Program-made: the position numbers and the translations under genes
The notes under the pieces: generated by a model
Database searches by the model: none
What the model saw: the letters and a program-made list of their open reading frames with translations, nothing else
Told to the model about the DNA's origin: nothing
Source of the DNA: Ilyonectria destructans
Lineage: Eukaryota > Ascomycota > Sordariomycetes > Hypocreales > Nectriaceae
Direction of reading: 5' to 3'
Assembly (NCBI GenBank): GCA_020740775.1
Contig: JAHEWK010000004.1
Span: forward strand, 3,100,001 to 3,164,000
DNA: 64,000 bases
In this document: positions 30,439-42,458 of the stretch, one piece after another
Layout of the letters: each line of letters starts with the position of its first letter
How positions within the stretch are numbered: the first letter of the stretch is position 1

Positions 30439-32239
30439 CTACCATATCCTTTCCCAGCATCTCTTGGCAAATGGCATCTCAGCCAACTTCTTTCGATAAT
30501 TCTCCTCAATGCCACCCTCTTCCCAGATTTTGCACTCCTCATCTACTTCTTTCTTCCCACTAACCAAATCCGCATCCTCCGCACTCACGAATTTCGTCTT
30601 CTTGATAAATTTCCAACCTAGGTATAGGATGATGCTATAGGGGATGCAGAAATAACTCGTGATGAAACCCTGGACACTAAAAGGATGGAATGAATCAAAG
30701 CCGATGAAAGTAATGGCAATACATCCGAGACAGATCCCCAAGTAAGCACAATAAGGCGTGAAAGGAGCGAGGTAGGAAAGCGAGCTGGTCGGTAAGCCCT
30801 GGGCGATGCGTGCTCGATACCATGCAAGAAACACGACCAACATGCAGGTATAGGTTGCAATGAGACCGGTGGTGGTGAGGTCCACAAACCAGTAAAAGAC
30901 TTCAACGGCAGAATTCGATGAGACGAGGAATGTGACGCAGGCGATAAGGCTCACGGTGAGCACGCAGTAGATAGGAGCACCAGCTTTGGTGCACTTGAGA
31001 AGAATCCTAGGCGCTTGTCCATCTAAAGGACAGTTCGTTAACAACCTGCATAATTGAACGGTGATGTGAAGACTCTTACCTTGTGCAAGTCCATATAGGG
31101 TTCTAGATGTCGAATAGAGGTAGGCATTGCCGCATGACCAGCCAGATAGTAAGATGAGAAAGTTGATCAAATCTGGAAGGCCAGAAATGCCTAGGTTCTG
31201 GATTCCAATCACCCACGGCGAGGCGGCTGACCCAGCAGCTCCAGAGTTCAGCGCACCAAGTAGTTTCTCGTCAGTTGAGCTGCAGATAATACCAACAGCA
31301 AAAACACCAATGACATAGAAGCCAACAAGTCGATAGAAGACGAGTTTAGCGACACGAGGGATCGTCCTACGTGGGTTCTGGATTTCGCCGCTGGCTAGGG
31401 CGATCATGTCTGGGCCACCAATAGTGAATCCTGCGTAGAGGATGACTTTCCAGATCCCCAAGAAACGGCCAGTAGCTCCGTCAGTGTAGTAGCTATGCAT
31501 AGCATTACCACCCCCCCAATGGCGGAAGCCGTATGCATCGTGTCGTGGGTTGCCACCACACATAGTGATGAGGGTGAGAAGAACCAGGCCGATGAGAAGG
31601 AGGACCTTAGTACAAGCCATCACAAACTCGGACTCGCCGTACCATCTATAGCAGCACATTAGAACGTTGGTTTTCTTGCGAATAGAGGGTGAATTCTCAC
31701 TTGACAGCCACAACATTGAGCAAGATACAGACAATCATAGCCATGGCGACCCATGCAGCGGGGTTCACGCTTGTATTCCAGTATTGCATCACCGTCGCCA
31801 CGGCACTATACTCGACACAAACAAGCATAGCGCCAGCAAAGAAGTAGGTCCAGCCCATGGCAAAGCCCAGAGCTGGGTCCACAAAGCGAGTAGCCAGCTC
31901 AAAGATAGAGCCACGAACGGGGAGGTAGGCACACATTTCGGCGACGCATAGATTGGTTGGCCAGATAAAAAAGATGCCCCAGATCAAGTATCCAATGAAG
32001 AGAGACAGAGGACCAGCCTTGGACAGGACGCCGCCGATACCCACGAAGAGACCGGTACCAATAGAGCCACCGATAGCCATGAGCTGGACGTGACGAGGTG
32101 ACAGACCACGTTTGGTTTGTCCATACTTGGCCAGCAGGTCATTGCTAACCTCAGTCTCTATCAGAGTGCCATGAGCCGTATCACTTGTAGTGACTGGAGG
32201 ATCCGTGGCCTTGGATTCGAGGTCGGATGATGTACCCAT
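30439..32239 (-). CDS. Amino-acid permease (fungal YAT/APC family)
   Basis: Three exons, 31701-32239, 31080-31645 and 30439-31022, with introns of 55 and 57 nt, encode 562 aa from the ATG at 32239. The N-terminal tail of about 50 residues is cytosolic. The family signature follows: RGLSPRHVQLMAIGGSIGTGLFVGIG, then SLFIGYLIWG and the FVDPALGFAMGWTYFF segment. About twelve hydrophobic segments are visible, with GGPDMIALASGE and NPRRTIPR after TM6, as in yeast general amino-acid permeases. Splicing restores VVAVKWYGESEFV and LYGLAQDGQAPRIL, both strongly conserved. The C-terminus is charged and a likely target for ubiquitin-driven turnover. It imports amino acids by proton symport at the plasma membrane. 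Substrate range cannot be read from sequence. Confidence 0.92.
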
Positions 32240-35200
32240 AGTGAAAGGATCCAAAAACGGGGGCCAGAAGTAGCTCCGTGGGTTGGATAATTGACAGGAG
32301 CCTATCCGGCGAGAAACCTCTTCTTAAGCTTGATGCTTCTCGCTGTTATCTCTCGATATCGGAGGCCACCTCCTCATACTGTATCTGTTATCTTCCCGCC
32401 TCGGGATTGCTTTCCCTCAATCCAATGCCCCTGTTCTAGTTATACCTATCCCAGGCATTGCTGATACTACGTAGTACAAGAGTCCGGGGGTTGAGCTGAT
32501 AAGGAGCAGATATCTGAAAATCGAAGGGATCGACAGCTACAAGACTTTTTATTGGGTGCATTCCTGTGCCGCACACCAAGGCGGGTGGGTCAGATAAGTG
32601 CGCTTATCATGACTGGGCTATTTATGCTGACCAGGTTATAAACGAATGTTATGCTCCAGGGTATTAATGAAAGGAGGTCTTGCGGCATGCGGTAATTAAT
32701 TGGAGGAATAGAGACAATACATTATTAGTACTTAAAGATGATCCAGCATGTATAGTACTTTTGAGCGACACCATACTTTCTTGTTGTGAGCTGTGTGGGT
32801 GAGTATACTAAAGGCTCAATCTAGGTTCTTGACAGAACACAGAATGAAAGGTATTGGTTCCTCTCCAAAGAATGCTGTTACGACCAACCCCGGGGAGCTA
32901 GGGGTATCTATGAAAGGGAGAATAGGAGGATAGCCCCTACGTTGGCTGGCCGAATGCGGCAATGATTGCCTGGTGATGTGATACCGGCTGCTATGGCCTA
33001 AATAGGCAACCGCGGCGATAGTGGGCGGTTGCCTCATTGACGATAAATCTAGAGTACGAGAATGCTGTTATTATGTGAGACTATCGAATGAATTGAAGTG
33101 CCATAAGAAGGTGCAGGGTAAACCCAAGGACTATATCCACACTATGTGCTTTTTTATTTTTTTGGCCGACAGCCCCTCTTGCAACCTCTCTTGAGCCCTC
33201 TGTCAGCATGTCCCGAACCTAAAAAGTCCTATGGCCGCCTCCAATTAGACTGGCAAATTGGGCTAACCTGCAGCGTAAAACCATATAGATCAAGGCAGCA
33301 GGACGGCTGTTACCGGCAAAGCCGCAGTTTTAGTCCTTGGCATGCTCATTATGTTTTGTCGATGGTATGTCTCATAATGTTCAATGAGGGCAGTCGCGTG
33401 AAAAGTAAAGTTTACAAGATTAGCCCTACCGAAATTAAACTCAATAACTCTAAAATGGAAGGGGCGAGGGAGAGAGAACGGAGTGTGGGACATGGTACAG
33501 AGTCAGGAGCACCAAGAATTGGATTAGTCAGGTCCAAAGCAAATATTTGTGCAAGAAATAGAGAGACTTCACAATGAAAAATGCATACCCAGGCATCATA
33601 CAATCACATTTGCATTTGGTGGGTTGTGAGAAGGCCTGACGGACTTGATTAAGATATTATTTGATCTCATTGTAGTGCAGTGAAGTGAACTGCCCCTGAT
33701 TTTCTGCTATTGCCTGATACACCTGGTAGAAAACCAGGAACACAAGGTTGTCTAAGTGGTTGATGATAGTCCGGCCACCAGCCAAGCCATTCAATTGACA
33801 ACAACGGCACGCGCATGAAACTCGCAGGTAGTAAAATTGAAACCAGAAAGAGCGTACACCAGCGTCCCAAAAAGCTTAATGAGACAAGACTTTCAAGCTC
33901 GGTTCCAAACCTGATGACAAACCGACCTTGCCTCATTTAGGTGTCTCACGGCGACTCCGTTGTCTATCCTATTCCAGTTAATCACATCTTACCACTAACA
34001 TCATATCCCAAACGTTCTCACAACTTCGTCTAGCCCATTACGGCTCTGTAGATGCTTGGAACACGACGTCTAACTTTGCCTAAAATCCTGCGTCGTGTGG
34101 TGTAGACGCAAGGATGTCTTAGGCGAGTAGGCTGTGCCGTGCCACCGGGTTACGAGGCTTCCAAACCGAGTTTGGAGGACCAAGACGCGATTTCAGCCTC
34201 ACGAGAAAGTGTAAAAGGCCTGTTGGAATAGCCTTGAGACGTGAAGCCTCGGTGAGTAAGTTCAATAGTATTGCATAGCCCTCGCCAAGAGCCTTGCCAA
34301 GAAATTTATAGTGCTACGCGCGTACGCATGTGATCTGGAACTCAAAATGCCATGAATGCCATGGGGCAAGGACTATCCTAGACGCTCGAATGGGAGCAGG
34401 GATGAAAACACGGACTAACAAAAAAGGGCCAGCAACACGGACTAACATCTCTCCCAGTCGCCCGTCCCTACCGAGAACCTTCGTTCCGCCCTGTTCATCC
34501 TAGTGCAAATCTCGCAGTCCTAAAGCGGTTGGAATGGCGCACGACCGCTCATTAGGGCGAGCAGGGATGGACTCACGGCAAGACGGACTAACATCTCTGT
34601 CCGCGGCCACTACCGAGAACCTTCGTTTCGCCCTGTTCATCCTAGTGCAAATCGCACTGTTCAAAAGCGGTTGGAATGACGCACGACCGCCCATTATCTC
34701 GTTTTCTTTTATCCGTATGAGCGACCTGACATAGAGTTTCGCAACCGGTGACCCACTGAGGGACGGTGACATAACGTCGTAACCGCAGTGTGCCAAGACC
34801 GGCGTGCCAAGAGTCCGACGTTTCGTCCGGCCATCCGTTGTGCTTTACGTGGTGGATTTTCATCCCTCATTTATTCCGGAGGTCCCCTTGACCCACTGTC
34901 GCATATTGATTGAAGGATCGGTCGAAGCTGACGTGACAATCGGATTATTGCCTTGTGGGATATTGAGTTTAATGAAATATACGAATATGTGGACAGTTCT
35001 ATGACTACTCCAGTTCTATACTAGTAGGCTGTGCAAGTGCATGTTCACTTGGCATTTGACAGGTGCGGGGAATTTCCAACGGTTTCACAAACAGGGAAAT
35101 AAATCGACGTCGGGGTACGGATCGCCGTGTTCACTTCCCTAAATTGGTTGTCAAGCTAGGCCTGTGCATAGCTTACGGCACATAAGGTACATTACCAGCT

Positions 35201-35491
35201 CTGCATTGTGGAGCGTTCCCTTTTGCACCTTGGCGCAACAATAGCCGTCGGACAGTTATTCAAACCCGCATTACGATGCGTCAGGGAACGTGTGCTGAGA
35301 CAAGGTGGGAGAGGCGGGCAGTCACGTAATGTCAAACAACCAGCGAATATTGGGGATCAGATATCTATAATATATCATGTATGGATGTTCTAGAAAATAA
35401 ATAAATAAATACACAGTCACCGCCCGCCGTGTGACTAATCTGTTGTAACAAAGATATACGAAATGGTAAATAGGGGTAAGCCACGAAGCGA
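32240..35491. other. Intergenic stretch with a tandem duplication
   Basis: About 3.25 kb without a supported gene. The stretch from 32240 to about 32540 is the permease upstream region. Further on there are only short frames. A diverged tandem duplication lies at 34394-34697. Confidence 0.45.
34394..34697. repeat. Diverged tandem duplication, two units of about 140-165 bp
   Basis: Unit 1 (34394-34558) and unit 2 (34559-34697) both begin gagcagggatg and share cggactaacatctct, taccgagaaccttcgtt, cgccctgttcatcctagtgc, agcggttggaatg and cgcacgaccgc. Unit 1 has an extra internal piece containing a second ggactaaca. No coding frame runs through it. Confidence 0.8.
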
Positions 35492-36514
35492 TTAATAAAT
35501 GGACTTAGCAGCCAGGGTAATGACGTTGGCCTCGCCGGGAGCGTTCTGAGGAAAGCGGGAGTTGTAGCCAAGGACATTCCTGGACTTGATGAAGGTGCCG
35601 ATCTCGATGGACAGAGTTTGGGTGGAAACAAACCAGCTGACACCCTCGCTGCAGGGGGGAGTGGTCAAGGAGCCGCTGTATCTAGAGGGGGTGTTAGTTA
35701 ATTTCATTCAGGTGGATTAGGCGTACACTTACGATTTGAAAGAGCCAGCAGCAAGGATGCTGACCAACTCAGACATGTCCAGAGCCTTGGTGGTAATGTG
35801 GGATCCGGGGGTGGCGATCTTGTTAACAGAGCCCAGAACGGTCTCAAGCAGAGGGAAAGGTGCGGTAGGAGTGGTCTTGGTCTTCTTGGTCTTCTTGATC
35901 TTCTTGGTCTTCTTGCGGGCAGCAGCAGGGTCGACAATGTCGATGTAGAGCCCGACAACAGCCAGGGTGCTTTCCTCGCTCTGCCAGACCATGTGCATCT
36001 CCATGGCCATGCTGGTGCCGTTGTCGATGTGCTCGCTGGGAAGATGGAAGTGGAACTGCCTCAGGGTGTAGGTGGTGCCGTCAACGGTGAGGGTTCCGGC
36101 TCCGTCGGCCATGACCTCGACCGTGGTTCCCAGGTTTTCAAACTCGGCGCCCTCGTCCAGGTCGTGGAGGTCGATGACCAGGTCCGAGCCAGGAACAAGT
36201 TTGAAGACGTCCGACACCATGTCGATGGGGGACTGGTGGGTTCCGGTGGCGCAGAGAGCGTTGGCCTTGGGATCGAGCGAGACCCAGTTGGCAGGGCCCT
36301 GCAAGTCGCGAATTAACATGTGAAAACGAAACAATTGCGCATGTTACACAACAAGAGTGTAGTTGAGAGTACTTACGTTAGAACCGGAGTATCCAAAAGC
36401 AGGCTCCACGAAGCCCTCAGCTCGCGGCTGCAGGAAAGTGCCGTGAGCGCACGAAGCCAGGGCGCCGGAAGCGAAGGTGGCAATGACGCCGAAGAGTACA
36501 GCAGGAGGAGCCAT
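35492..36514 (-). CDS. Alpha-class carbonic anhydrase, secreted
   Basis: Three exons, 36377-36514, 35733-36298 and 35492-35681, encode 297 aa. Exon 1 gives a signal peptide (MAPPAVLFGVIATFASGALA) and the first cysteine. All alpha-CA landmarks are present: zinc ligands in FHFHLPSEH and MEMHMVW, the gate Thr in SLTTPPCSE, and HQSPID near the start. The enzyme hydrates CO2 outside the cell or in the secretory pathway. An unusual Lys/Thr-rich insertion (KKTKKIKKTKKTK, about residues 180-200) is encoded by an imperfect repeat and sits in a loop between the His ligand strand and the later core. Introns of 78 and 51 nt are GT-AG. High confidence. Confidence 0.93.
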
Positions 36515-38542
36515 TGTGACTGGGAATATTACAAAAGTGATGGAAGGGTTGGATATTCAATGCGTGAAGCTGGCGAGATGTTGAGAGAGGGCCAAGAAAT
36601 GGTGAGAAGGCTGTTGAGGAGCTGGATGAAGAATGACACCTCATCGGGGCCCGTCCCCAGCTTTATGTATCTCGAGAATGTCACGGCGTTCTGGGAAGGT
36701 CGTGGGCTGGTTCCAGGGTTGCCCATGTTATTTTCGGGAGGGGGATGAGCATCTCACGCATCTGTAAAAGACGCACTGCCATGTCTCCCGTGAGTCCCCG
36801 GGGGCCGTCCTGTCAGGGCCCCGATGGGCCATCTGTCCTGTCAGGGTTCAGTCTCTGGCCGGGAGCCAAAGTTAGTTGACGCCCGGCTTCCCGGGAGGGC
36901 GACGCCAAGCACGCCTCGCAGGTACATAGTAGTAGCTCCGGGGGGCTGCTCAACGGTCTAGAACGCTACAGTCGCCGTTTGCCCAGGCACTAAGTTAGGT
37001 GCTGACTCTGCTGGACGCCAGAGGAACATTGCTCTGGGTTACTGGGAAGCGCCCTGCGATGCGGGGGATGTTTGGGTACCCCTGTTTTGGGGTTGGAGCC
37101 TGCTCAAGCAGTTGAGGGCCATGGCAGGCTGATTTCAAACCAGGGCTTGGCACGGCGGTGCAGAGTAATACTGGGCAGTACGTACGCCGTAAGCCTGCCG
37201 TGGAGGCTGTGAAGAGTCGAGGCTGACGATGTTGCTAGCACGCCAAGCCAAGCGGACTCTTCTGTCTCCGTCGCCGACCTCCGCGGCGTTGAAGGCTATT
37301 TTCCGTCTGTCCCGTCTGTATCTGGAGAGCGCCCGTCGTAGCCGCGGGTGCGCAGGCCGCGAGTGATTTTCATCAGTGTGCATTGCAGGTCAATGCAGGA
37401 TTTGAGAAAGACCCCTGTGCACAATTTCAATTGCGTGGAGATGCAACACGCCACGGGTGCTGCAGTGGCGGGTTTCCAGCCAGACACGGGTCTGAGGTCA
37501 AAGCGACAGACGGAGCCGGCTCCTCGTGCATCGGAATAAGTAAACGAGCGCTCCTCTCCCGATGGTCGGAACGAGCGAGGAGAGAGCAATCGTCGGTTCG
37601 CAGTCGGCCAAGCCAGCCTGGACCCGAAACTCTAAGAGGGCCAGCATCTGGACAAAACCTTTCGGCTCTGGAGCGAATGCGGGCAACGGGTCCTCACCAC
37701 GCCCGAAGCAGCGGACAGCCATGGTGCTGGAAGCGTGCCAAGAGCAGGTCCCCTTGCAATCAAGCCCTGGTGACCTTACATAGTACACGACCCCTAATCA
37801 CCACCCCCCTCCCCCTGTCGGTAGGGACTACTACGAGATCGCGTCTCGGCGCCGCGACAAATTCCCCAAAGGTCCCGCAATCTCCAACGTCCTTCCAGGG
37901 GCCGAGCCCCTTGGCACTCTCTCTTGGCGCCAAGCATTGCAACGTCCTCGTCGATTCTGCGACTGAGCCTCGTTCCTGGGCGTCGTGGCTGTTAAGCTTA
38001 AGTCTTGGCCATCCCAGAACGGCGGGTATGCGCCGCAATGACGGATCCCAAAGGGGAACCCGCGGTGACGATGACGAACGCCCGATCTACCATGTAAGAT
38101 CCACCTCCCAGTGTTTGAAGCGTAGAATCAAGCTTGTTATGATTGTCGTTAGAGCGTGGCAGGGCAGATGGCAGGGTAAATGGCAGGCAAAGGGCAGATG
38201 TGATGGCAGAGTATTACGTGGAGAGCACACTACAGAGAGTAGTACACTACAGCACTACAGAACGCAACTTAGAAGCAATTTAGCAATTTGTCAGCCCCGT
38301 CAGCTGACTTATCCTCACTCTGCTCACTGCCCCCGCCTCATCTTGTGTCGGAGGTCCGAAACTCCGGTCCGATCAACTCTACTACGTAGTACGCTGCAAA
38401 CGCTTAGAGCCCACGGATCTCTGAGTATTCGCCTCCGCCAATTGCGACGCTCTCCATACGGCGGGAATCTCCTTGTCTCACTCCCTATATTTACACTCCA
38501 AACCAACACCAACGCCATCTCGTTCCCCTGACGCCAGCCGCC
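36515..38542. other. Divergent upstream region of alpha-CA and SDR genes
   Basis: About 2 kb. A plus-strand frame stays open for 382 codons (37383-38531), but it is Arg/Ser-rich, has no domain and runs to within 12 bp of the SDR start, so it is judged non-coding. Short imperfect ggcagatggcag-like repeats occur near 38158-38210. Confidence 0.45.
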
Positions 38543-39361
38543 ATGGCCCCGCTCTATCGCAAAGCCCTCGTTCTCGGTGCCACATCCGGTATTGGCGCAA
38601 CCCTTGCCGCGAAGCTGGTCGCGACAGGGTCCAAGGTCGTCGCTGTAGGCCGTCGCCAAGGTCGCCTGGACGCCCTAGTGCAAACTCACGGCAGTGACAG
38701 TGTCAGCGCAATTGCCTTCGACGTCACACGCCTGGCCGACATTGAGCAATTTGCCGCCGGCGTCGTACACGAACACCCAGACTTGGACTGCGTCGTCATC
38801 AATTCTGGTATTCAAAGGGGCTTTGACTTTGCTAATCCAGAGTCCCTGGACCTGTCTGTTCTCGGCGACGAGCTGACGACCAATTACACCTCAGCTGTGT
38901 ATCTCACTGCCGCCTTTCTGCCTCACCTGAAGTCTCAGGCCCGCGCTCAGCTCGTATACGTGAGCGCGACATTGGGCCTCGTGCCGTCCATGATCCGAAC
39001 GCCGAATTACAACGCGTCCAAGGCTGCGCTCCACTCGTTCATTATGAACGTCCGGCAGCAGCTAGTCGACGCCGGCCAGGGCCACGTGCGCATGGTGGAG
39101 GTGTTCCCGCCGGCAGTTCAGACGGAGCTCCACGATGAGAACCATCAGCCGGACCTGGTCAACGGCGGGGAAATTGGCATGCCTGTTGTAGAGTTTGTGG
39201 ACAGGATGCTTGATGGGCTGATCAAGGGCGATGATCAGTTTGCCGTCGGTCCCGGCGAGAATCTGCTAAAGGAAGGAGGGTGGGAGGCGCAGAGGACCAA
39301 AATGTTTGAAGATGGGCAAGTTGTACTCAATAATGCGCTAGCAAAGTACCTAAGGAAGTAA
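38543..39361 (+). CDS. Short-chain dehydrogenase/reductase (SDR)
   Basis: Single exon, 272 aa, with a good start context (gccgccATGgcc). Classical SDR features in order: cofactor loop GATSGIG at residues 12-18, AVGRRQGRL after beta 2 (Arg residues suggest NADP preference), DV near 64, VINSG in place of the usual NNAG, and a catalytic Ser (YVSATLGL) followed by YNASK with Tyr and Lys. Then FPPAVQTEL replaces the usual PGxVxT. It most resembles the DltE-like branch of small fungal oxidoreductases. The substrate is unknown. No signal peptide, so cytosolic. It stands alone: the neighbours on either side are non-coding or decayed. Confidence 0.9.
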   Translation: MAPLYRKALVLGATSGIGATLAAKLVATGSKVVAVGRRQGRLDALVQTHGSDSVSAIAFDVTRLADIEQFAAGVVHEHPDLDCVVINSGIQRGFDFANPESLDLSVLGDELTTNYTSAVYLTAAFLPHLKSQARAQLVYVSATLGLVPSMIRTPNYNASKAALHSFIMNVRQQLVDAGQGHVRMVEVFPPAVQTELHDENHQPDLVNGGEIGMPVVEFVDRMLDGLIKGDDQFAVGPGENLLKEGGWEAQRTKMFEDGQVVLNNALAKYLRK

Positions 39362-40442
39362 TTAACATCATCATGCAACTAAAAATCTGACCAAAAACGA
39401 AGGTTAAATCTGTTAGTTTGTATGCCGGCACTCACTCCAGGGACCGAAACCGAACGCGATGCTAAGAATTCAGCTCTAAGGTAAGGTACAGAGTGTATTC
39501 TATTTCCAGAAGTGGTAGAATTCCATGATTCTCAGAAACAGGTTTTTGGAGAGACATCGGGGGTGTAGAGGATTGATACCTGCCTAAGACGGAAACACCT
39601 ACAGGGGTGAAGAAGCGAAGTCGGCATTTCTTTCGGCCTTACGGATACATTGATTTAGCATTGGTACTTGTAAGAAGAGGATGCATGATTTTGTGTGAGC
39701 TCGTTGACTGATTATGTCCCACCATAACTCGCAGTGTCGAGCCCAGATCCCACGTGCCGGTGTCTACAATGCAGTCGACGGAAATGACAACCAGAAGAAA
39801 TAAGAATAAACCCAAACTAAATTTGAATAAAGTGCTTATGAATACATATCTGCACAATGCCATTCTGTCTTCACGTTTCCAAGCGTCGTGCACATGGGTG
39901 CAAATACCTGTCGCATGTCATGTCTTCTTACTATTCTACGGACTGCCCAAGTTGCTTCCTCTCCCATTTACGCGCATTCAGTAACCTCTTGTAAGTAACT
40001 TCAACTATTATATTACTGGAGCCTATTTCCGGTAGGTCGGGTCCTCAATGGGATCTGGTGAAGTCTCAAGGGATCACAACGGATTGCTGGTGACGTTTAA
40101 AAAATGCAGCTCTATGACCTGTAAATACAATGCGCAGACTCCTCCCTTGCTTCCTCATCCCTTCGCTCTGGTTACAGGGCCAGCTTATAACTTGAGAAAG
40201 CTGTACCTAAGTACTGCCTATCATAAATTTGCGACATATTACCTAGACTATAAATTTATCGCCATTGCAACCGTTTCATGGCAAGAAACATCGGTTGCAG
40301 GCGCGCTACCCTATACGCCTCTCGCAGATACCGTGGCACGCGACTCGGCCAGCTTCATCTTGACGTTGAGACAATTTCAACCGAGAACTTCAGGCTGCAC
40401 ATGACACGATAGCATGAGTCTACCAAATTTCCACACTCCAGC
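39362..40442. other. Intergenic, AT-leaning stretch
   Basis: About 1.1 kb after the SDR gene. Only short frames; nothing recognisable before the HET remnant. Confidence 0.4.
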
Positions 40443-41960
40443 ATGCGTCTACTAAACATCCACACCTTAAAACTGGAGGATTTCCTCCGCGATGTTCCTC
40501 CTTACGCCATACTATCACACACCCGGGGGACGGGGAAGTCTCGCTTCAGGATATGGACCTCGATTGTGACGACTTGACCAAAAGCTAGGATGGACTAAGA
40601 TCGTTGGGTTTTGTCAGGCCGTCATAAAATTCTTCGCGGAACCTCTTGAATATTTCTGGGTCGATACTTGCTGCATCGATAAGACAAGCAGCGCCGTGCT
40701 ATCCGAAGCCACCAATGTTATGTTTCGCTAGTACCAGGGGGCGCAGTGCTGTTTTGCTTACCTCGAAGACGTGAGCCACGACGGTCCTGATCATGTCCCA
40801 GAAGGCGACAAATTTGAGGCCTCACGGTGGTTTACCAGAGGCTGGGCCCTTCAAGAGCTATTGGCGCCGCAAGAAGTCAACTTTTTTGACCGAAATTGGA
40901 GCTGTCTCGGGAGCAAAAACGACCTAGCCCCAAGATTGTCCAAAAGAACTGGGATTGATGATCGGGTCCTCTTTAACGAAGAATTATCATCAGCCAGTGT
41001 TGTCCAAAAGATGTCCTGGGCAGCCGAACGACAGACAACGCGGCCAGAAGATATTGCCTATTGCCTTCTCGGCATCTTCGACATCTCCATGTCAATGCGG
41101 TACGGCGAGGGAGAAAAGGCCTTTATGCGCCTGCAAGAGGAAATCAAGGAATACGACGACCACTCCATATTTGCATGGGACGTTTCTATTGTGCCAGAAT
41201 CCGTTTCGATAATCGGTGTCCTTGCGACGCACCCTCGCTTCTTTAAAATTGCTCTGATTTCAAATCACACACGAGTGAAAGGGATCCGCTTGCCGTTAGT
41301 AATAGAGGCATTCATATCGAAATTCCGTTGAACCGTCAAGAAAAAGCCACCTTTAGGCTGCTTTCATGTTATCCACAATATGATTCTGCCTTGACCATTA
41401 GCATCACTCTCAAGCAAAGCCCCCTTCGCAACAACCAATATAGTCGAACACGTGCCCAGGTTCTTGTTACACCTCAAATCTTCGATATCCGGCAGCAAAA
41501 TTTGTATTTGACCAAGAGAAACGCACAAAGAGAAGTTGGGCCCGCCGGCGCTTGTTTTCTTCACTATGGCACGCTTGAGCCTGTTTGCCAGTACCCGCCC
41601 TCCACTTGGCGCCGAGGCTTGTCGACAGGGAGCTTGACGATGGACCTCCCGCCTGGAACTTCCGACCACGTTTCCACAACTGTCATTTTCAGGACTACCT
41701 GCGGGACCATGGTCGGCCTGCTCCTCAGAATGATACCTGGGGAGCGGATGAGCCAACTAAGACTGGTACATTACAATCTGCCCCTGGGTAGCGAGAGTGA
41801 CCTTGAAAAGTGGCTGGAAAACCTAGTCGCCGGGCCAATCGCCGGGCCTACTCAATTGACGTTTCCTGCCACTGTGGTCGCGGTAAAACGCTCAACAGTG
41901 TTCCGCCAAGATTTATACACCTACGGTTTTTCTATTTTCCAGGCAAAAAGGTCGAACTAA
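40443..41960 (+). pseudogene. HET-domain (heterokaryon incompatibility) pseudogene
   Basis: The start MRLLNIHTLKLEDF and PPYAILSHT is the canonical HET-domain opening. The expected Trp of the HTWG box reads Arg (CGG). A one-base shift follows near 40510, another near 40588, and the frame then reads GWTKIVGFCQ, EYFWVDTCCIDKTSS and FAYLEDV. A TAG at 40729-40731 replaces the Trp of the FRWYQ box. A long open part follows (40771-41331) with FTRGWALQELLAP, ending near 41331, after which the C-terminal region continues in a different frame to 41960. HET proteins trigger cell death after non-self recognition. With two stops or shifts in the HET domain and another in the tail this copy cannot make the full product. 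Confidence 0.82.
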
Positions 41961-42458
41961 TTTAGACAAATGGTCTTGTCCATGCTTAAACCCTAGTGGG
42001 AGTACGTCCTTGAAGCGTAGGAGGGCGTAAAGACAGTACCCTGTCTTCCTAGTATGGCCAACAGATGAGTTTCAGGTACTGAATGAGAGGCGAGGGATCG
42101 GAATTCGGCTTTGTATGTGACATCTGGCCATGGAGATCATGAAAAGGCTCAAGATTTCTACATAATGAAAGTTCTAGGGTTAGTTTTATGTTCTTTGTGT
42201 CGCTACCGGTTTGGATTAAGACGTTATGATGCTGAATACCTCGGGCCCTAAAGTATCTCCACTGGAATCGGGGACGATAATAGTTTGTTAAGACAATTAT
42301 ATTCATTATGACTGGGACTTTATGATGCCACATACATGCTCTTAAAACGTATGCTGATCAAGGATGGCAGGATTGGTACAATTACACAGATTCAGAAGAC
42401 AGTGACCGGAGAATAATAAGTAGTATGATTATTCTATAAAATGGGGGTTAAAGTCCGT
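41961..42458. other. Short intergenic region
   Basis: About 500 bp between the HET pseudogene and the 3' end of the tannase gene. No feature recognised. Confidence 0.4.

Noticed and set aside
35798..36316. Plus-strand frame over the alpha-carbonic anhydrase gene
   Set aside because: Antisense shadow of the well-supported spliced gene.
37383..38531. 382-codon open frame upstream of the SDR gene
   Set aside because: Arg/Ser-rich, no domain, many frames open in this GC-rich stretch, and it ends 11 bp before a well-supported start codon. Best explained as chance in an upstream region.
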